64,000 nt of DNA from Streptomyces griseus subsp. griseus (GCF_000720255.1 NZ_JOJE01000001.1:682001-746000), one strand, 5' to 3'; shown: positions 37,253-46,193, counted from the stretch's first letter. Numbers and translations: made by a program. Notes: generated from the sequence alone by a model not told the origin.

Positions 37253-39469
37253 TCAGCCGACCGGACTGGTGGCACCGGACCAGATGCCGTACGGGACGTT
37301 GTCGGCGGAGGTGCCGGCGACGCCTTCGAGCGGCAGTGGTTCGAGGCTCTTGGCGAGGTCGATGCGGTAGACGACGACGGCCGTCGACACGGACTCGGCG
37401 GTGCCGACGAACCAGGAGGAGGTGTCCTTGTCGCTGGTGCCGGCCTTCCCGGCGACCGTCGCCGAGGCGGCCGCGGCCGGGTGGGCGACGCGGAAGGAGT
37501 CCTGGAGCGCCGAGGTGACCTCCTCGGCCACGTCGGCGCCGACCGCGCGCTTGGCGGAGGGCGTGGCCAGCGCCACCGGGGAGCCGTTGTGGGTGATCCG
37601 GCGCACCGAGTACGGCTCGGTGTGCCGGCCCTTGGCGGCGAACGTGGCGTAGCCGCTGGCCATGCGGATCGCGCTCGGTGTGGAGTTGCCCGCGGACAGC
37701 GCGGGGATCTGCGGGCCCATGCTGGAGGGGAGCAGGCCGGCCGCCTGGGCGGTCTCCCTCACCTTGTCCAGGCCGGTGTCCATGCCGAGCTGCATGAACG
37801 GCGAGTTCACGGAGAGGGCGAGCGCCCGGTGCAGGCTGATCTGCCCGTAGGACTGCTTGCCGTCGTTGTGCGCGGCGACCTTCTTGCCGCTGCGGTCCCA
37901 GTAGGGCCCCTCGGGTGTGGTGACCAGCACACCGTCGTTGCCGTCGTACACGCTCTGCCCGGAGATCTCCTGGCGGGGCGCGTCACGCTCCTTGACGACG
38001 CCGTGTTCGAGTCCGGCGGCGTACACGAACGGCTGGAAGGCACTTCCGGCGGGGACCGTGGTCGCGTTGGACTCGTTGTAGCCCTGCGTACGGTGGTCGG
38101 GGCCGCCGTAGACGGCGAGGATCCGTCCGTCGGTGTCCACCGAGGCGGCGCCGAAGTGGGCGGTCCTGGCCCTCTTCGGGTCGTCGTGCAGCGCCTTCTT
38201 GCGGGCCTTGGTCACGGCGTCGGTGAGCGCGGTCTCCCGCTTGCGGTCGAACGTCGTGTAGATCTGGTAGCCGCCCAGGTCCCAGTCCTTGTCGGAGATC
38301 TTCGCGGCCTTCTTGGCGTACTGCGTCGCGAGTTCCACCAGGTAGTCGGTCTGTTGGCCGGTGTCGTAGAGCGGGTTGGCCTTCAGCGGCTCGGGGAACT
38401 TCCTGTACGTGGCCCGCTCGGCCTTGGACAGCTTGCCGATCTCGACCATCCGGTCCAGGGTCCAGGACCAGCGTTCGACGGCCCGGGCGCGGTTGGCGCT
38501 GTTCAGGGTCGGGTCGTAGAGGCCGGCCCCCTTGAGCAGGGAGGCGAGGAAGGCGGCCTCGCTGGCGTTGAGTTCGCTGACGTCCTTGCCGTAGTACGCC
38601 TGGGCGGCGCGCTGGATGCCGTAGGTGCCGCGGCCGAACCAGCTGGTGTTGAGGTAGCCCTCGAGGATGTCGTCCTTGCTCATCTGGTTGTCCAGCTTGA
38701 GGGAGATCATCGCCTCGGTGAACTTGCGGCTGACGGTCTGGTTCTGGTTGAGGTAGACGTTCTTGACGTACTGCTGGGTGATGGTGGAGCCGCCCTGGGT
38801 GTCGCCCTGGCCGATGGTGCGGAACAGAGCGCGGGATATGCCTTTGAAGGAGATGCCGGGGTCGCTGTAGAAGCTGGCGTTCTCCGCCGCGAGCACCGCC
38901 CAGCGGACGTCCTCGGGGATGTCCTTCAGCGGCATCGCCTGCCGCTGGACCCAGCCGGTGCGGGCCATGGGGGTGCCGTCGGCCCAGAAGTACACGTTGT
39001 CCTGCTGGGTGGCGTACGTGTTGAGGTTGTCCGGTATGTCGGTCGCCGCGTAGGCGACGACGAGGAAGAGGGTGCTCATGCCCATGGAGGTCAGCGCACC
39101 GCCCAGCGACTGCCGCCAGGACGGCATCCAGCGCCGCCAGCCGACGCGGCCGGGCCGCGGGTACTGCGGGCGCAGGCGGCGCACGTAGGGCAGGGCGCGG
39201 GCGAGGTGGGGGGCGAGGAAGGCCGCGAGGGGGGCCAGCCGGAGGCGGGCGGCGGTGACGAACCGGGAGACAACGGGAGGCCGGGGTGCCTTACGGGGGT
39301 TTCGCCGCTCACTGGTTACAGGAGGTTTCCTTGGGGTCTCGGGTATGCCGAGACCCTCCGGGGGTACCCGCAGTTGCATGGTCTCGTCCGCCGGAGGGAT
39401 GGCAGGAACCTTCAACTGCATGGTGAGTTCGGGCTCCTGGGGCTCCCCCCTCTGCCCCTCCTGGGTCAC
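37253..39469 (-). CDS. class A penicillin-binding protein with altered SxxK
   Basis: The protein has 738 residues. The GTG start follows GGAGGGAG. A cytoplasmic N-terminus of about 110 residues carries two MQLKVP/MQLRVP repeats, and then one TM helix. The glycosyltransferase-51 domain has AENASFYSDPG (catalytic Glu; His and Asp of the usual motif changed), GGSTITQQYVKNVYL and RKFTEAMISLKLD. The transpeptidase domain has PAGSAFQPFVYAAG, where Ser-x-x-Gln replaces Ser-x-x-Lys (S476/Q479), then ALSVNSPFMQ (SxN) and GKAGTSDK (KTG variant). It polymerises glycan, but cross-linking may be lost. Confidence 0.88.
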   Translation of the reverse strand: MTQEGQRGEPQEPELTMQLKVPAIPPADETMQLRVPPEGLGIPETPRKPPVTSERRNPRKAPRPPVVSRFVTAARLRLAPLAAFLAPHLARALPYVRRLRPQYPRPGRVGWRRWMPSWRQSLGGALTSMGMSTLFLVVAYAATDIPDNLNTYATQQDNVYFWADGTPMARTGWVQRQAMPLKDIPEDVRWAVLAAENASFYSDPGISFKGISRALFRTIGQGDTQGGSTITQQYVKNVYLNQNQTVSRKFTEAMISLKLDNQMSKDDILEGYLNTSWFGRGTYGIQRAAQAYYGKDVSELNASEAAFLASLLKGAGLYDPTLNSANRARAVERWSWTLDRMVEIGKLSKAERATYRKFPEPLKANPLYDTGQQTDYLVELATQYAKKAAKISDKDWDLGGYQIYTTFDRKRETALTDAVTKARKKALHDDPKRARTAHFGAASVDTDGRILAVYGGPDHRTQGYNESNATTVPAGSAFQPFVYAAGLEHGVVKERDAPRQEISGQSVYDGNDGVLVTTPEGPYWDRSGKKVAAHNDGKQSYGQISLHRALALSVNSPFMQLGMDTGLDKVRETAQAAGLLPSSMGPQIPALSAGNSTPSAIRMASGYATFAAKGRHTEPYSVRRITHNGSPVALATPSAKRAVGADVAEEVTSALQDSFRVAHPAAAASATVAGKAGTSDKDTSSWFVGTAESVSTAVVVYRIDLAKSLEPLPLEGVAGTSADNVPYGIWSGATSPVG

Positions 39470-39620
39470 GACGCGTCTCCCTCCGCACTTCGGTGTTGCT
39501 CGCGCAGGTAAGACGTACTGGTACGTAGGTGGGTTGTAGACACAGCCGTCACGCACTGGTCTGTGCGGACTCGGCTGCGGACCCCCACTTCCCCCGACCC
39601 TCCGGTTGCGGTTCCTCGCG

Positions 39621-39650
39621 GCACTAACAAATTACCAGCGATCTTTTCAA
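39621..39650 (-). promoter_or_regulatory. possible promoter of the PBP gene
   Basis: On the minus strand TTGAAA is followed after 17-18 bases by TTAGTG/TAGTGC, in an unusually AT-rich stretch. It would give a leader of about 145 bases. The site is suggestive only. Confidence 0.35.
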
Positions 39651-39736
39651 TTTCTCCTCACTACTATCGGACAGAAGCGAACACAGCTGAACCGCGAGTT
39701 CCGGTCGTCGCCGGGATCGCCGGTTAACCTGTGCTC

Positions 39737-39967
39737 ATGCCACGCTACGAGTACCGCTGCCGTACGTGCGGCGACACCTTCGAACTGAGCCGTCCGATGG
39801 CGGAGTCCGCCGCCCCCGCCGCCTGCCCCGCGGGGCACGACGACACCGTGAAGCTCCTGTCGACCGTCGCCGTCGGCGGCACCGCGTCGTCCCGGTCGGC
39901 CGCCCCCGCGCCCAGCCCGGGCGGCGGAGGCGGAGGCGGCTGCTGCGGCGGAGGTTGCTGCGGCTGA
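39737..39967 (+). CDS. FmdB family zinc-ribbon protein
   Basis: The 76-residue protein starts MPRYEYRCRTCGDTFELSRPM, the standard FmdB/zinc-ribbon start with CxxC. The second half is CPAGH rather than CxxC, and then a Ser/Gly-rich tail ends CCGGGCCG. These proteins bind zinc and are often called regulatory without proof. A TAACCT -10 ends 6 bases before the ATG and there is no ribosome site, so translation is probably leaderless. A decayed copy of its 3' end lies about 250 bp downstream. Confidence 0.85.
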   Translation: MPRYEYRCRTCGDTFELSRPMAESAAPAACPAGHDDTVKLLSTVAVGGTASSRSAAPAPSPGGGGGGGCCGGGCCG

Positions 39968-40202
39968 CGCCCACGCCCACCGGGCGCTCTCGCGAACCGG
40001 CGGGCGCCCTCCAATGCGGCGGGCACCCGCGCGGCAACCCGAGGCGCCCCGCGACCTGCGAGATGTCTCACAGCCGGCTGGCGGCCTCGCGCCCTGCCGA
40101 GGCGACCTGGCAGGGCACCCGCATTGTCCGCTGGCCGCCCTCGCGCCCTGACGAGGCGCCCCCGACGCAGCGGCCGCCCACGCGGCAGACCGAGGCGCCC
40201 CG

Positions 40203-40303
40203 TCGCCGTCGGCGGCACCGCGTCGTCCCGGCCGACCCCCGCACCCCGGCACCAGGTGGCCGAGGCGGAAGCGGCTGCCACGGCGGTGGCCGCTACGGCT
40301 GAC
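40203..40303 (+). pseudogene. decayed duplicate of the FmdB gene 3' end
   Basis: GTCGCCGTCGGCGGCACCGC, also present in the FmdB gene near 39866, reappears here and continues with GTCGTCCCGG and a Gly-rich stretch ending GGCTACGGCTGA-like. The match fades by substitutions and a frame change. No start codon or zinc-ribbon is present. The 40-kb gap sequence on either side is Gly/Arg/Pro-coding noise. Confidence 0.5.
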
Positions 40304-40378
40304 ACCCCACCTCAGACGACGCGGCTGACGCCCACCGGGCCGCTCCGGCGACCTCGCCGGGCACCCCCACGGCCCGCC

Positions 40379-40409
40379 GGACCGCCCCCGCACCCAGGCG
40401 GGGCGGTCC
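40379..40409. terminator. bidirectional terminator between FmdB and HAD genes
   Basis: GGACCGCCCC and GGGGCGGTCC form a perfect 10-bp stem with an 11-base loop, between two convergent genes. Confidence 0.7.
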
Positions 40410-40465
40410 GTTGCAGTGGGCGTCCGCTTGGCGAATCACGGCGCGCCCCGTCGCCGTGCCGTCGG

Positions 40466-41278
40466 CTACCGCGGTGTTCTGGAGGCCTTCAGGAACTCCC
40501 GCAGGATGCGCTCCCCCGCCAGGACACCCCGCTCGGGCAGTGCGCTGATCGCGGGGGCCGCCCAGCCGCTGTCGGCCAGCTCGCCGTGGCCGGGGCGCCA
40601 GCCCCGGTCCGCCGCGAGCAGCAGGTCGGCGTCGAGCAGCGAGTCACCGGCCGCGAGGGTGAGGTCGGCACCGGTGCGGCGGGCGACCTCCCTGACGGCC
40701 GCGCTCTTGGTCAGCGGCTTCGGCACGGCGTAGAGCTTGCGGCCCTGGAGCGACACCGTCCAGCCGCGGTTCTCCGCCCACACCGCGAGCTCCTTCACCC
40801 AGTCCTCCGGGAGCAGCTCGCGCTCCACCACGAGGTAGGCGAAGAGGTCCTCCGCGATGCGGTGCTTGCGCACCCACAGCGGGTCGGCGGAGACCGCCAG
40901 GTGCGCCTGCACCTCGGACAGCGGCGCGCACTCGCCCGCCAGCCGCTCCGTCACCCGCGCGTGCCACTCGGCGTCGGTGACCCCGTCCACCAGCAGATGC
41001 CCGCCGTTGGCACAGATCGCGTACTTCGACGGCGGCCCGGGCAGGTTGATGCGCTGGTACTGCTTACGGGTCCGGGTCGTCGTCGGCACGAACACCGCCG
41101 CGTCCCCGACCTCCGTCAGCAGTTGCGCCGCGGTCTCGGTCATGTAGGACAGGGGTCTGCTCTCGTGCACCTCGACACAGAGCAGCCGGGGCGCCCGCGC
41201 GTCCGGCATGGTCAGCGCGAGGGCCGCGGCGGAGTAGATCAGCGTACGGTCGAGGTCGCTCGCCACCAGCACCGGCAT
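40466..41278 (-). CDS. HAD-family phosphatase of the Ter biosynthetic operon
   Basis: The 270-residue cytosolic protein starts MPVLVASDLDRTLIYS, which is HAD motif I (DxDRT). VFVPTTTRTRKQYQRI gives motif II. The Lys of VPKPLTKSAAVREVA and AAGDSLLDADLLLAA give motifs III and IV. It has an inserted C2-type cap, like the Cof/sucrose-phosphate phosphatase group. Its ATG overlaps the upstream stop by one base (TGATG), so translation is coupled. In Ter clusters such HAD enzymes are proposed to dephosphorylate a nucleotide-like intermediate. Confidence 0.82.
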   Translation of the reverse strand: MPVLVASDLDRTLIYSAAALALTMPDARAPRLLCVEVHESRPLSYMTETAAQLLTEVGDAAVFVPTTTRTRKQYQRINLPGPPSKYAICANGGHLLVDGVTDAEWHARVTERLAGECAPLSEVQAHLAVSADPLWVRKHRIAEDLFAYLVVERELLPEDWVKELAVWAENRGWTVSLQGRKLYAVPKPLTKSAAVREVARRTGADLTLAAGDSLLDADLLLAADRGWRPGHGELADSGWAAPAISALPERGVLAGERILREFLKASRTPR

Positions 41279-43974
41279 CAGACCGTCACCGCCCGGCCGT
41301 CGGCGCCCGTCGCACCCCGCGTGTACTTGGGGTGGATCAACCCCACACAGGTGTACGGCAGTTCGGCGACCTCCTCGACGGGTACCCCTCGCTGCTCGGC
41401 GAGCAGGCGTACGTGGTCGAGGTCGGCGCCCGCTCCGGCCCGCGCCAGGATCTTCCACGGCACCCGGCGCAGCAGCACCCGGGTGGTCTCGCCGACGCCG
41501 GGCTTGACCAGGTTCACGTCGTGGATGCCGTACTCCTCGCTGATGCGCTCCACGGCCGCCCAGCCCTCCCAGGTCGGAGCGCGGTCGCCGGCCAGCAGCT
41601 CCTTCACCGCCGCGTCCACCGTCTCCGTGACCTCCTCGAACCGCGCCGTGACCGCGTCCAGGAAGGCCACCGAGACGTCCGTACCGGCGAGCTCGCGGTA
41701 GAACTTCGCGCCGTGGAAGTCGTGCGGGCCCACCAGGTCGGAGCGCAGCACCGTGCGCGAGATCAGCCCGGAGACCGTGGAGTTGAGGCAGGCGGAGGGG
41801 ATGAGGAAGTCCTCCCGGGTGCCGTACGTCCGGACGCACGAGCCCGGGTCGGCGAGCACCGCGATCTCCGGGTCGAAGCCGGTGACGCCGTCGCCGGCCT
41901 CGAACTCGCGGATCGCGTCGGCCAGTTCGCGGGTGATGGCGCCCTTGCCGGTCCAGCCGTCGACGAACACCACGTCGGACGGCTCGTGGTGGGCGGCGAG
42001 CCAGCGCAGCGCGTTGGCGTCGATGCCCCGGCCGCGCACGATCGACACGGCGTAGTGCGGCAGCTCCAGCCCGTGCCGGTACTGGGCCCAGCGGCGCATC
42101 AGGACGCCGACGGGGGTGCCCGCGCGGGCGAGGGAGACGAGTACGGGCCTCGGTGACCGCTCGGCCAGCACGATCTCGGTGACCGCGCCGATCGCCTGCG
42201 CCAGCCGCGCCGCCGACTCGCGCAGCGCCGCGTGGAACAGCTCCTGGTACTGCTCGCTGGGCTGGTACTCCACCGGCAGGGACTCCGCGTAGTGCGCCCC
42301 GCCGCTCTGGATGGCCTCCTCGCGCTCCTCGGTCGGCGCCTCCAGCGTCACGTCCGAGAGGTCCTGGAGCAGCCAGCCGACCTCCTCGGGCGCATACGAG
42401 GAGAAGGCGGGGCCGCGCAGGGGCTCGGGCAGCATGTCGTGCCTTTCGGGAACGTACAGGGGCTCGGGGACGTACGACGGCACGACCGCGAGCAGGACGT
42501 GCGGGGTGTGCGCGGCGAGCTGCGCGAGCAGGCCGTCCGGCGCGTGCAGGGCGGGGGTGTCGGCGATCGAGTCGACGACGGCGACGACGGCGTCGAAACC
42601 GGCGTCGGCGACGTTGTAGGCGTAGCGCTCACCGGCGCCGTCGGCCGGGTCGTCGTGGGCGGGGAAGACGAGGCGGCTGCGTATCGCGTAGCCGGGGTCG
42701 TCGACGGCGAGGACGGGTGAGCGGGTGGTGGTGGAGTAGCGCACCTCGGCGTCCACGGCTCGCTCCAGCTCGTGGGCCAGCCTCAGCGGGGCGTACATCA
42801 GCTCCTCGAAGCCGAGGACGTGAACGCGGCGGGCGTCGGCGGGCAGCGCCTCCGCGAGGCGGGCCGTCATGGCGGGGAGGGCGTTCTCCAGGCGTATTCG
42901 GTGCGCGGGGGTGAAGCCGTGCCGGCCCCCGTCGGGGAGGCCGTCGGGCCAGTGCAGGTCGACGCGGGTGACGTGGCCGAGGGGTCGCGTCTGCCGGGTG
43001 CCCTCGTCTTCCGGGTGCGGGTCGTGGAGGGCTGGTCGCGCCCACGCGGCGGTAGCCGCAGATTCATCACAGCCCCGCGCCCCTGAGGCGTCGGTGCGTG
43101 CGTCGGCTCCATCGCTCCGTGCGGCCACATCGTCGGACACGGCCCCGGCCACGCCCTCAAGGGGCGCGGGGCTGTGTCGATCTGCGGCTCCGCCGCGGGG
43201 CGCGACCAGCCCCCTCGAAGCCGCGGACGACCGACCACCCCCCGCGGCACTCTCCGCCTCGTACCGCGCCACCAGCTCCCGCCCCTTCTCCAACACCCCC
43301 TCCGGCAGCCGCACCGTCCCCGAAGCCGCGGCCACCAGATCCACCCGCGCGCCGATCTCCCGCGCGAACTCCTCCAGTCGCCCGGCATCCGCCGCGGACC
43401 GCATGTCCACCAGCGCGACCACGACATACCGCCCCCGTGGATACCGCGCATGAAGATCGCGCACGGTGTTCAGCACCGTGTTCCCCGTGGAGAACTCGTC
43501 GTCGACGAGGACGAGCGGGCCGTCCCCGGCCAGCAGGGCCTGGTCCTCCGGCAGCAGCAGGTGCGAGGTGGCGTGCGAGTGGGACTCCTCGAAGCCACCG
43601 GACTGCGCGACCCCGGGCACCGGTCGGCGCGTGGAGTGCAGGTAGGGCGCGTGGCCCAGACCGTCGGCGACCGAGTGCCCGAGCCCGGTCGCCGTCTCGG
43701 CGTACCCGACGACGACCGCGGACCGCGCACCGGTCTCGCCCAGCAGCTCCCGCACCTTTCGGCCCAGGGCGAATCCGGCGCCGTAGACGACGGACGGCGA
43801 CTGCGGTACGTGCTTGCCGAGCACGTTGGACACCAGGAGGTGGGCCCGCTTCGGGTTGCGCCGCAGCGCCAGCCCCAGCATCTCCGTGAGGGTGTCGTCG
43901 CCCACGAGTTCGACCCCCAGCCGCTCGGCGACCCAGGTGCCGGACCATTCCCCGTTGTTCACTGCTTTGTTCAT
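41278..43974 (-). CDS. phosphoribosyltransferase-TRSP-StiP-PELOTA-like fusion of Ter system
   Basis: The protein has 898 residues. Residues 1-240 form a PRTase_2-like domain (GAGFALGRKV, then the PRPP loop LVLVDDEFSTGNTVLN at 154-169). Residues 254-318 are an Ala/Gly/Asp-rich linker coded by two dispersed repeats. Residues 330-500 form a TRSP-like domain (YSTTTRSPVLAVDDPGYAI). Residues 520-830 form a StiP/second PRTase-like domain (PVLVSLARAGTPVGVLMRRW, VVFVDGWTGKGAITREL). Residues 830-898 are PELOTA-like (GVGETTRVLLRRVPWKIL). Domain names follow the published Ter analyses. It may build a ribosylated, nucleoside-like compound. Elsewhere these parts are usually separate genes. Confidence 0.8.
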   Translation of the reverse strand: MNKAVNNGEWSGTWVAERLGVELVGDDTLTEMLGLALRRNPKRAHLLVSNVLGKHVPQSPSVVYGAGFALGRKVRELLGETGARSAVVVGYAETATGLGHSVADGLGHAPYLHSTRRPVPGVAQSGGFEESHSHATSHLLLPEDQALLAGDGPLVLVDDEFSTGNTVLNTVRDLHARYPRGRYVVVALVDMRSAADAGRLEEFAREIGARVDLVAAASGTVRLPEGVLEKGRELVARYEAESAAGGGRSSAASRGLVAPRGGAADRHSPAPLEGVAGAVSDDVAARSDGADARTDASGARGCDESAATAAWARPALHDPHPEDEGTRQTRPLGHVTRVDLHWPDGLPDGGRHGFTPAHRIRLENALPAMTARLAEALPADARRVHVLGFEELMYAPLRLAHELERAVDAEVRYSTTTRSPVLAVDDPGYAIRSRLVFPAHDDPADGAGERYAYNVADAGFDAVVAVVDSIADTPALHAPDGLLAQLAAHTPHVLLAVVPSYVPEPLYVPERHDMLPEPLRGPAFSSYAPEEVGWLLQDLSDVTLEAPTEEREEAIQSGGAHYAESLPVEYQPSEQYQELFHAALRESAARLAQAIGAVTEIVLAERSPRPVLVSLARAGTPVGVLMRRWAQYRHGLELPHYAVSIVRGRGIDANALRWLAAHHEPSDVVFVDGWTGKGAITRELADAIREFEAGDGVTGFDPEIAVLADPGSCVRTYGTREDFLIPSACLNSTVSGLISRTVLRSDLVGPHDFHGAKFYRELAGTDVSVAFLDAVTARFEEVTETVDAAVKELLAGDRAPTWEGWAAVERISEEYGIHDVNLVKPGVGETTRVLLRRVPWKILARAGAGADLDHVRLLAEQRGVPVEEVAELPYTCVGLIHPKYTRGATGADGRAVTV
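43029..43090. repeat. dispersed palindromic repeat inside coding sequence (copy A)
   Basis: GGGCTGGTCGCGCCCACGCG, a short GGCGG/GCCGC stem, then CACAGCCCCGCGCCCCTGAG. The ends pair as GGGGCTG-type/CAGCCCC. The same element occurs at 43156-43213 in inverse orientation and at 59613-59672 between genes. It encodes about residues 295-315 of the fusion protein. Confidence 0.85.
43156..43213. repeat. dispersed palindromic repeat inside coding sequence (copy B, inverted)
   Basis: AAGGGGCGCGGGGCTGTGTC, TGCGGCTCCGCCGC, GGGGCGCGACCAGCCCC: the reverse complement of copy A. It encodes about residues 254-273 of the fusion protein and stays in frame. Confidence 0.85.
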
Positions 43975-44026
43975 GCGTCCCTTGTGTCGGGGCCCGGGGT
44001 GTCCGAGCCCTTCCGATCCCGGATCC

Positions 44027-45193
44027 CTAGGCGGGGATCCCGGCGGCGAGCAGCTCCACGAAGCCGATGTCCTCGTTGGCGACGCCGAACACCTCGGCGC
44101 GCAGCAGGGTCCGCTCGGCCCAGGCGCGGTGCGGCTTCACTTCATTCATTTTGTTCGTGTACGCCGACCTGAGCACACCCCCACCGCCGCGTTCCGGCCG
44201 CAGGATGTCCTGGGCGTCACTGAACTCTTCGCGACTGACCACGGACAGTGCGTGCACGGGCAGCACGTGGGAGGGGTGGATGCAGGTCTTGCCGAGCAGG
44301 CCGTTGGCCCGGTCGAGGGCGATCTCGCGCAGCAGCCCGTCCATGGCGTGCTCGATGAGCGCCTCGCGCAACTCCTCGGCCTGCCCCTCCAGGAAGGGGC
44401 TGCGGCGCAGCTGCGGCTTGAACATGCGCTCCTGGACGCGGAAGTACTCCCAGACCGGCCCGGTCACCGTGAACCCCGTGCCGTCGGCCCGGCCGAGCAT
44501 GTTCACCACGTCGGCGATCACGGAGGCGACGACCTGAACGTCGTACGCCGTCATGTCGGGGGCTCTGCGCAGGCCGTAGGAGGAGCAGAAATCGGTCACG
44601 CCGAGGCGCAGTGCCAGGACCCGGTCGCGGTACTTGTCGACCGCGCGGAAGATGCCCTCCAGGGTCTCCACGCGCGACTCCCGGTACAGCAGTTCGGGCG
44701 ACTCCAGGACCGGCATGGCGAACAGCCGGCGGCCGCTCGCGGCCTCGGCCGCGGCGACGGCCTCCAGGAACGGGATACCGCGTTCCTCGGTGAACTTCGG
44801 CAGCACGAATCCCGACAGCAGCCGGACGGCGGGGCCCAGGCGCGCCGCCAGGTCGGGGATCTGCTGCGGGGTGCGGACCCGGACGAAGAGCAGCGGCAGC
44901 GCGGTCACCGGGCGGGCGGCGAGGTCGGTGAACTGCCGGACGAGGTTCTCCTCGCCGGCCGGGACGTCCTCGTCGCCGATGGAGTCCTCCAGGCACAGCA
45001 CCATCGAGACGACGCCGCGGCCGGCCTGCTTGACGATGTCGTCCGCGAGCCGGGGGCGGGTGGCCGGGCTGTACAGCGTGGCGCCCAGGGCGGCGGAGAG
45101 CAGCCGGGCCGGGGAGTCCGTGTCGAAGGCGCACGGCTCCTGGAAGAAGAGACGCTTCCGCACCTCAGGGGCGATGTGCCCGAAATGACGCAT
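44027..45193 (-). CDS. HpcH/HpaI aldolase / citrate lyase beta-like enzyme of Ter operon
   Basis: The 388-residue cytosolic protein starts MRHFGHIAPEVR after GGGGGAG. It has the TIM-barrel features of CitE/HpcH: VVSMVLCLEDSIGDED (metal Glu/Asp), PLLFVRVRTPQQIP, SGFVLPKFTEERG, LFAMPVLESPELLYRE and GLLGKTCIHPSHVLPVHAL. This family cleaves or forms C-C bonds with acyl donors. It is first in an operon with the phosphoribosyltransferase fusion and HAD genes. HpcH-like enzymes are a known part of Ter biosynthetic modules. The real substrate is unknown. Confidence 0.82.
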   Translation of the reverse strand: MRHFGHIAPEVRKRLFFQEPCAFDTDSPARLLSAALGATLYSPATRPRLADDIVKQAGRGVVSMVLCLEDSIGDEDVPAGEENLVRQFTDLAARPVTALPLLFVRVRTPQQIPDLAARLGPAVRLLSGFVLPKFTEERGIPFLEAVAAAEAASGRRLFAMPVLESPELLYRESRVETLEGIFRAVDKYRDRVLALRLGVTDFCSSYGLRRAPDMTAYDVQVVASVIADVVNMLGRADGTGFTVTGPVWEYFRVQERMFKPQLRRSPFLEGQAEELREALIEHAMDGLLREIALDRANGLLGKTCIHPSHVLPVHALSVVSREEFSDAQDILRPERGGGGVLRSAYTNKMNEVKPHRAWAERTLLRAEVFGVANEDIGFVELLAAGIPA

Positions 45194-45236
45194 TGAACTC
45201 CCCCGTGGAGATGGTACGGCGTGTGGAACGGCCCGC

Positions 45237-45256
45237 GACATGGCTGATGACATGTC
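45237..45256. promoter_or_regulatory. GACATG/CATGTC inverted repeat in the divergent Ter promoter region
   Basis: GACATG, eight bases, CATGTC: a perfect dyad in the 200-bp gap between the HpcH operon and the TerD gene. A further CATGTC lies at about 45289. It may be a shared operator; no regulator is known to me. Confidence 0.4.
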
Positions 45257-45393
45257 TACTGAGTGGCCGGTAATAGTACGTAGCAATCCATGTCAGGGGT
45301 TCCCGCAGGGCATGAATTTCTGGTAACTGGGCTGTGTCGACTCTTGTACCCCCCGCGTTGTCGTGACCAGGACCGAGAGGGCAGGATGACCGC

Positions 45394-46188
45394 ATGACGC
45401 ACGCGATGCTGAAGGGGTCGAACGTCCCGCTCGAAGCCACGACGGTACGCGCCGTGCTGCGCTGGACGCCCGGGCAGGGGGTTCCGGACGTCGACGCCTC
45501 CGCGCTGCTCCTCGGTCCCGACGGCCGTGTGCGCTCCGACGAGGACTTCGTCTTCTACAACCAGCCCCGGCACCCGTCCGGGAAGGTCTGGCGGCTCGGC
45601 AAGAAGCGGATCGCCGAAGGCCTCACCGACACCATCCAGACAGAGCTGCCCGGTGTCGAGCCCAGCGTCGGCCAGATTCTGCTGGTCGCTTCGGCGGACG
45701 GGGTCACCTTCGACCGCGTACGCGACCTGCGCATCCTGCTGTACGACGCCGCGGTCGCCGACGCCGAGCCACTGGCCTACTTCGACATCAAGCCGGAGAC
45801 CGGCGAGGAGACCGCACTGATCTGCGGCGAGCTGTACCGCCGCGGCGACCAGTGGAAGTTCCGCGCCCTCGGCGAGGGCTACTCCAACGGCCTCAAGGGC
45901 CTCGCCACCGACTTCGGCATCTCGGTCGACGAGTCGGAGGCGGCGGCAGCGGCAGCGGCAGCGGCGACCACGGCAGCCCAGCCCCTTCCCCCGGAACAGC
46001 CCACGGGAGTCCCGACCCAGCCGGCCTACGGCTATCCTCCGGCCGCCCAGCCGTCCTATGGCTACCCGCAACAGACCCCGGCGACGACAGCGGCCCCGTC
46101 GGGCTACGGCTACCCACCTCCGGTGACAACGGCACCGAACCCGGACTTCCGGTTGCCTCCTCAGGGACCTCAGTTCATCGGCCGGTAG
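45394..46188 (+). CDS. TerD-domain protein with Pro/Tyr/Gly-rich tail
   Basis: The protein has 264 residues. Residues 1-180 are a TerD fold ([72 protein letters not shown]). The tail (181-264) has an Ala run and three Y-G-Y-P units ([23 protein letters not shown]), which look disordered. The second acidic calcium motif of TerD (GEGEGDDE) is absent, so metal binding may differ from the two paralogues at 48-49 kb. It is divergent from the biosynthetic operon. Confidence 0.88.
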   Translation: MTHAMLKGSNVPLEATTVRAVLRWTPGQGVPDVDASALLLGPDGRVRSDEDFVFYNQPRHPSGKVWRLGKKRIAEGLTDTIQTELPGVEPSVGQILLVASADGVTFDRVRDLRILLYDAAVADAEPLAYFDIKPETGEETALICGELYRRGDQWKFRALGEGYSNGLKGLATDFGISVDESEAAAAAAAAATTAAQPLPPEQPTGVPTQPAYGYPPAAQPSYGYPQQTPATTAAPSGYGYPPPVTTAPNPDFRLPPQGPQFIGR

Positions 46189-46193
46189 CCGGG

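Noticed and set aside
37202..39511. 769-codon plus-strand frame over the PBP gene
   Set aside because: Antisense shadow; the PBP motifs are on the minus strand.
40466..41839. Longer HAD protein beginning inside the fusion gene
   Set aside because: The extra N-terminal codons overlap the fusion gene in another frame. The ATG at 41278 starts with the HAD motif and overlaps the stop as TGATG.
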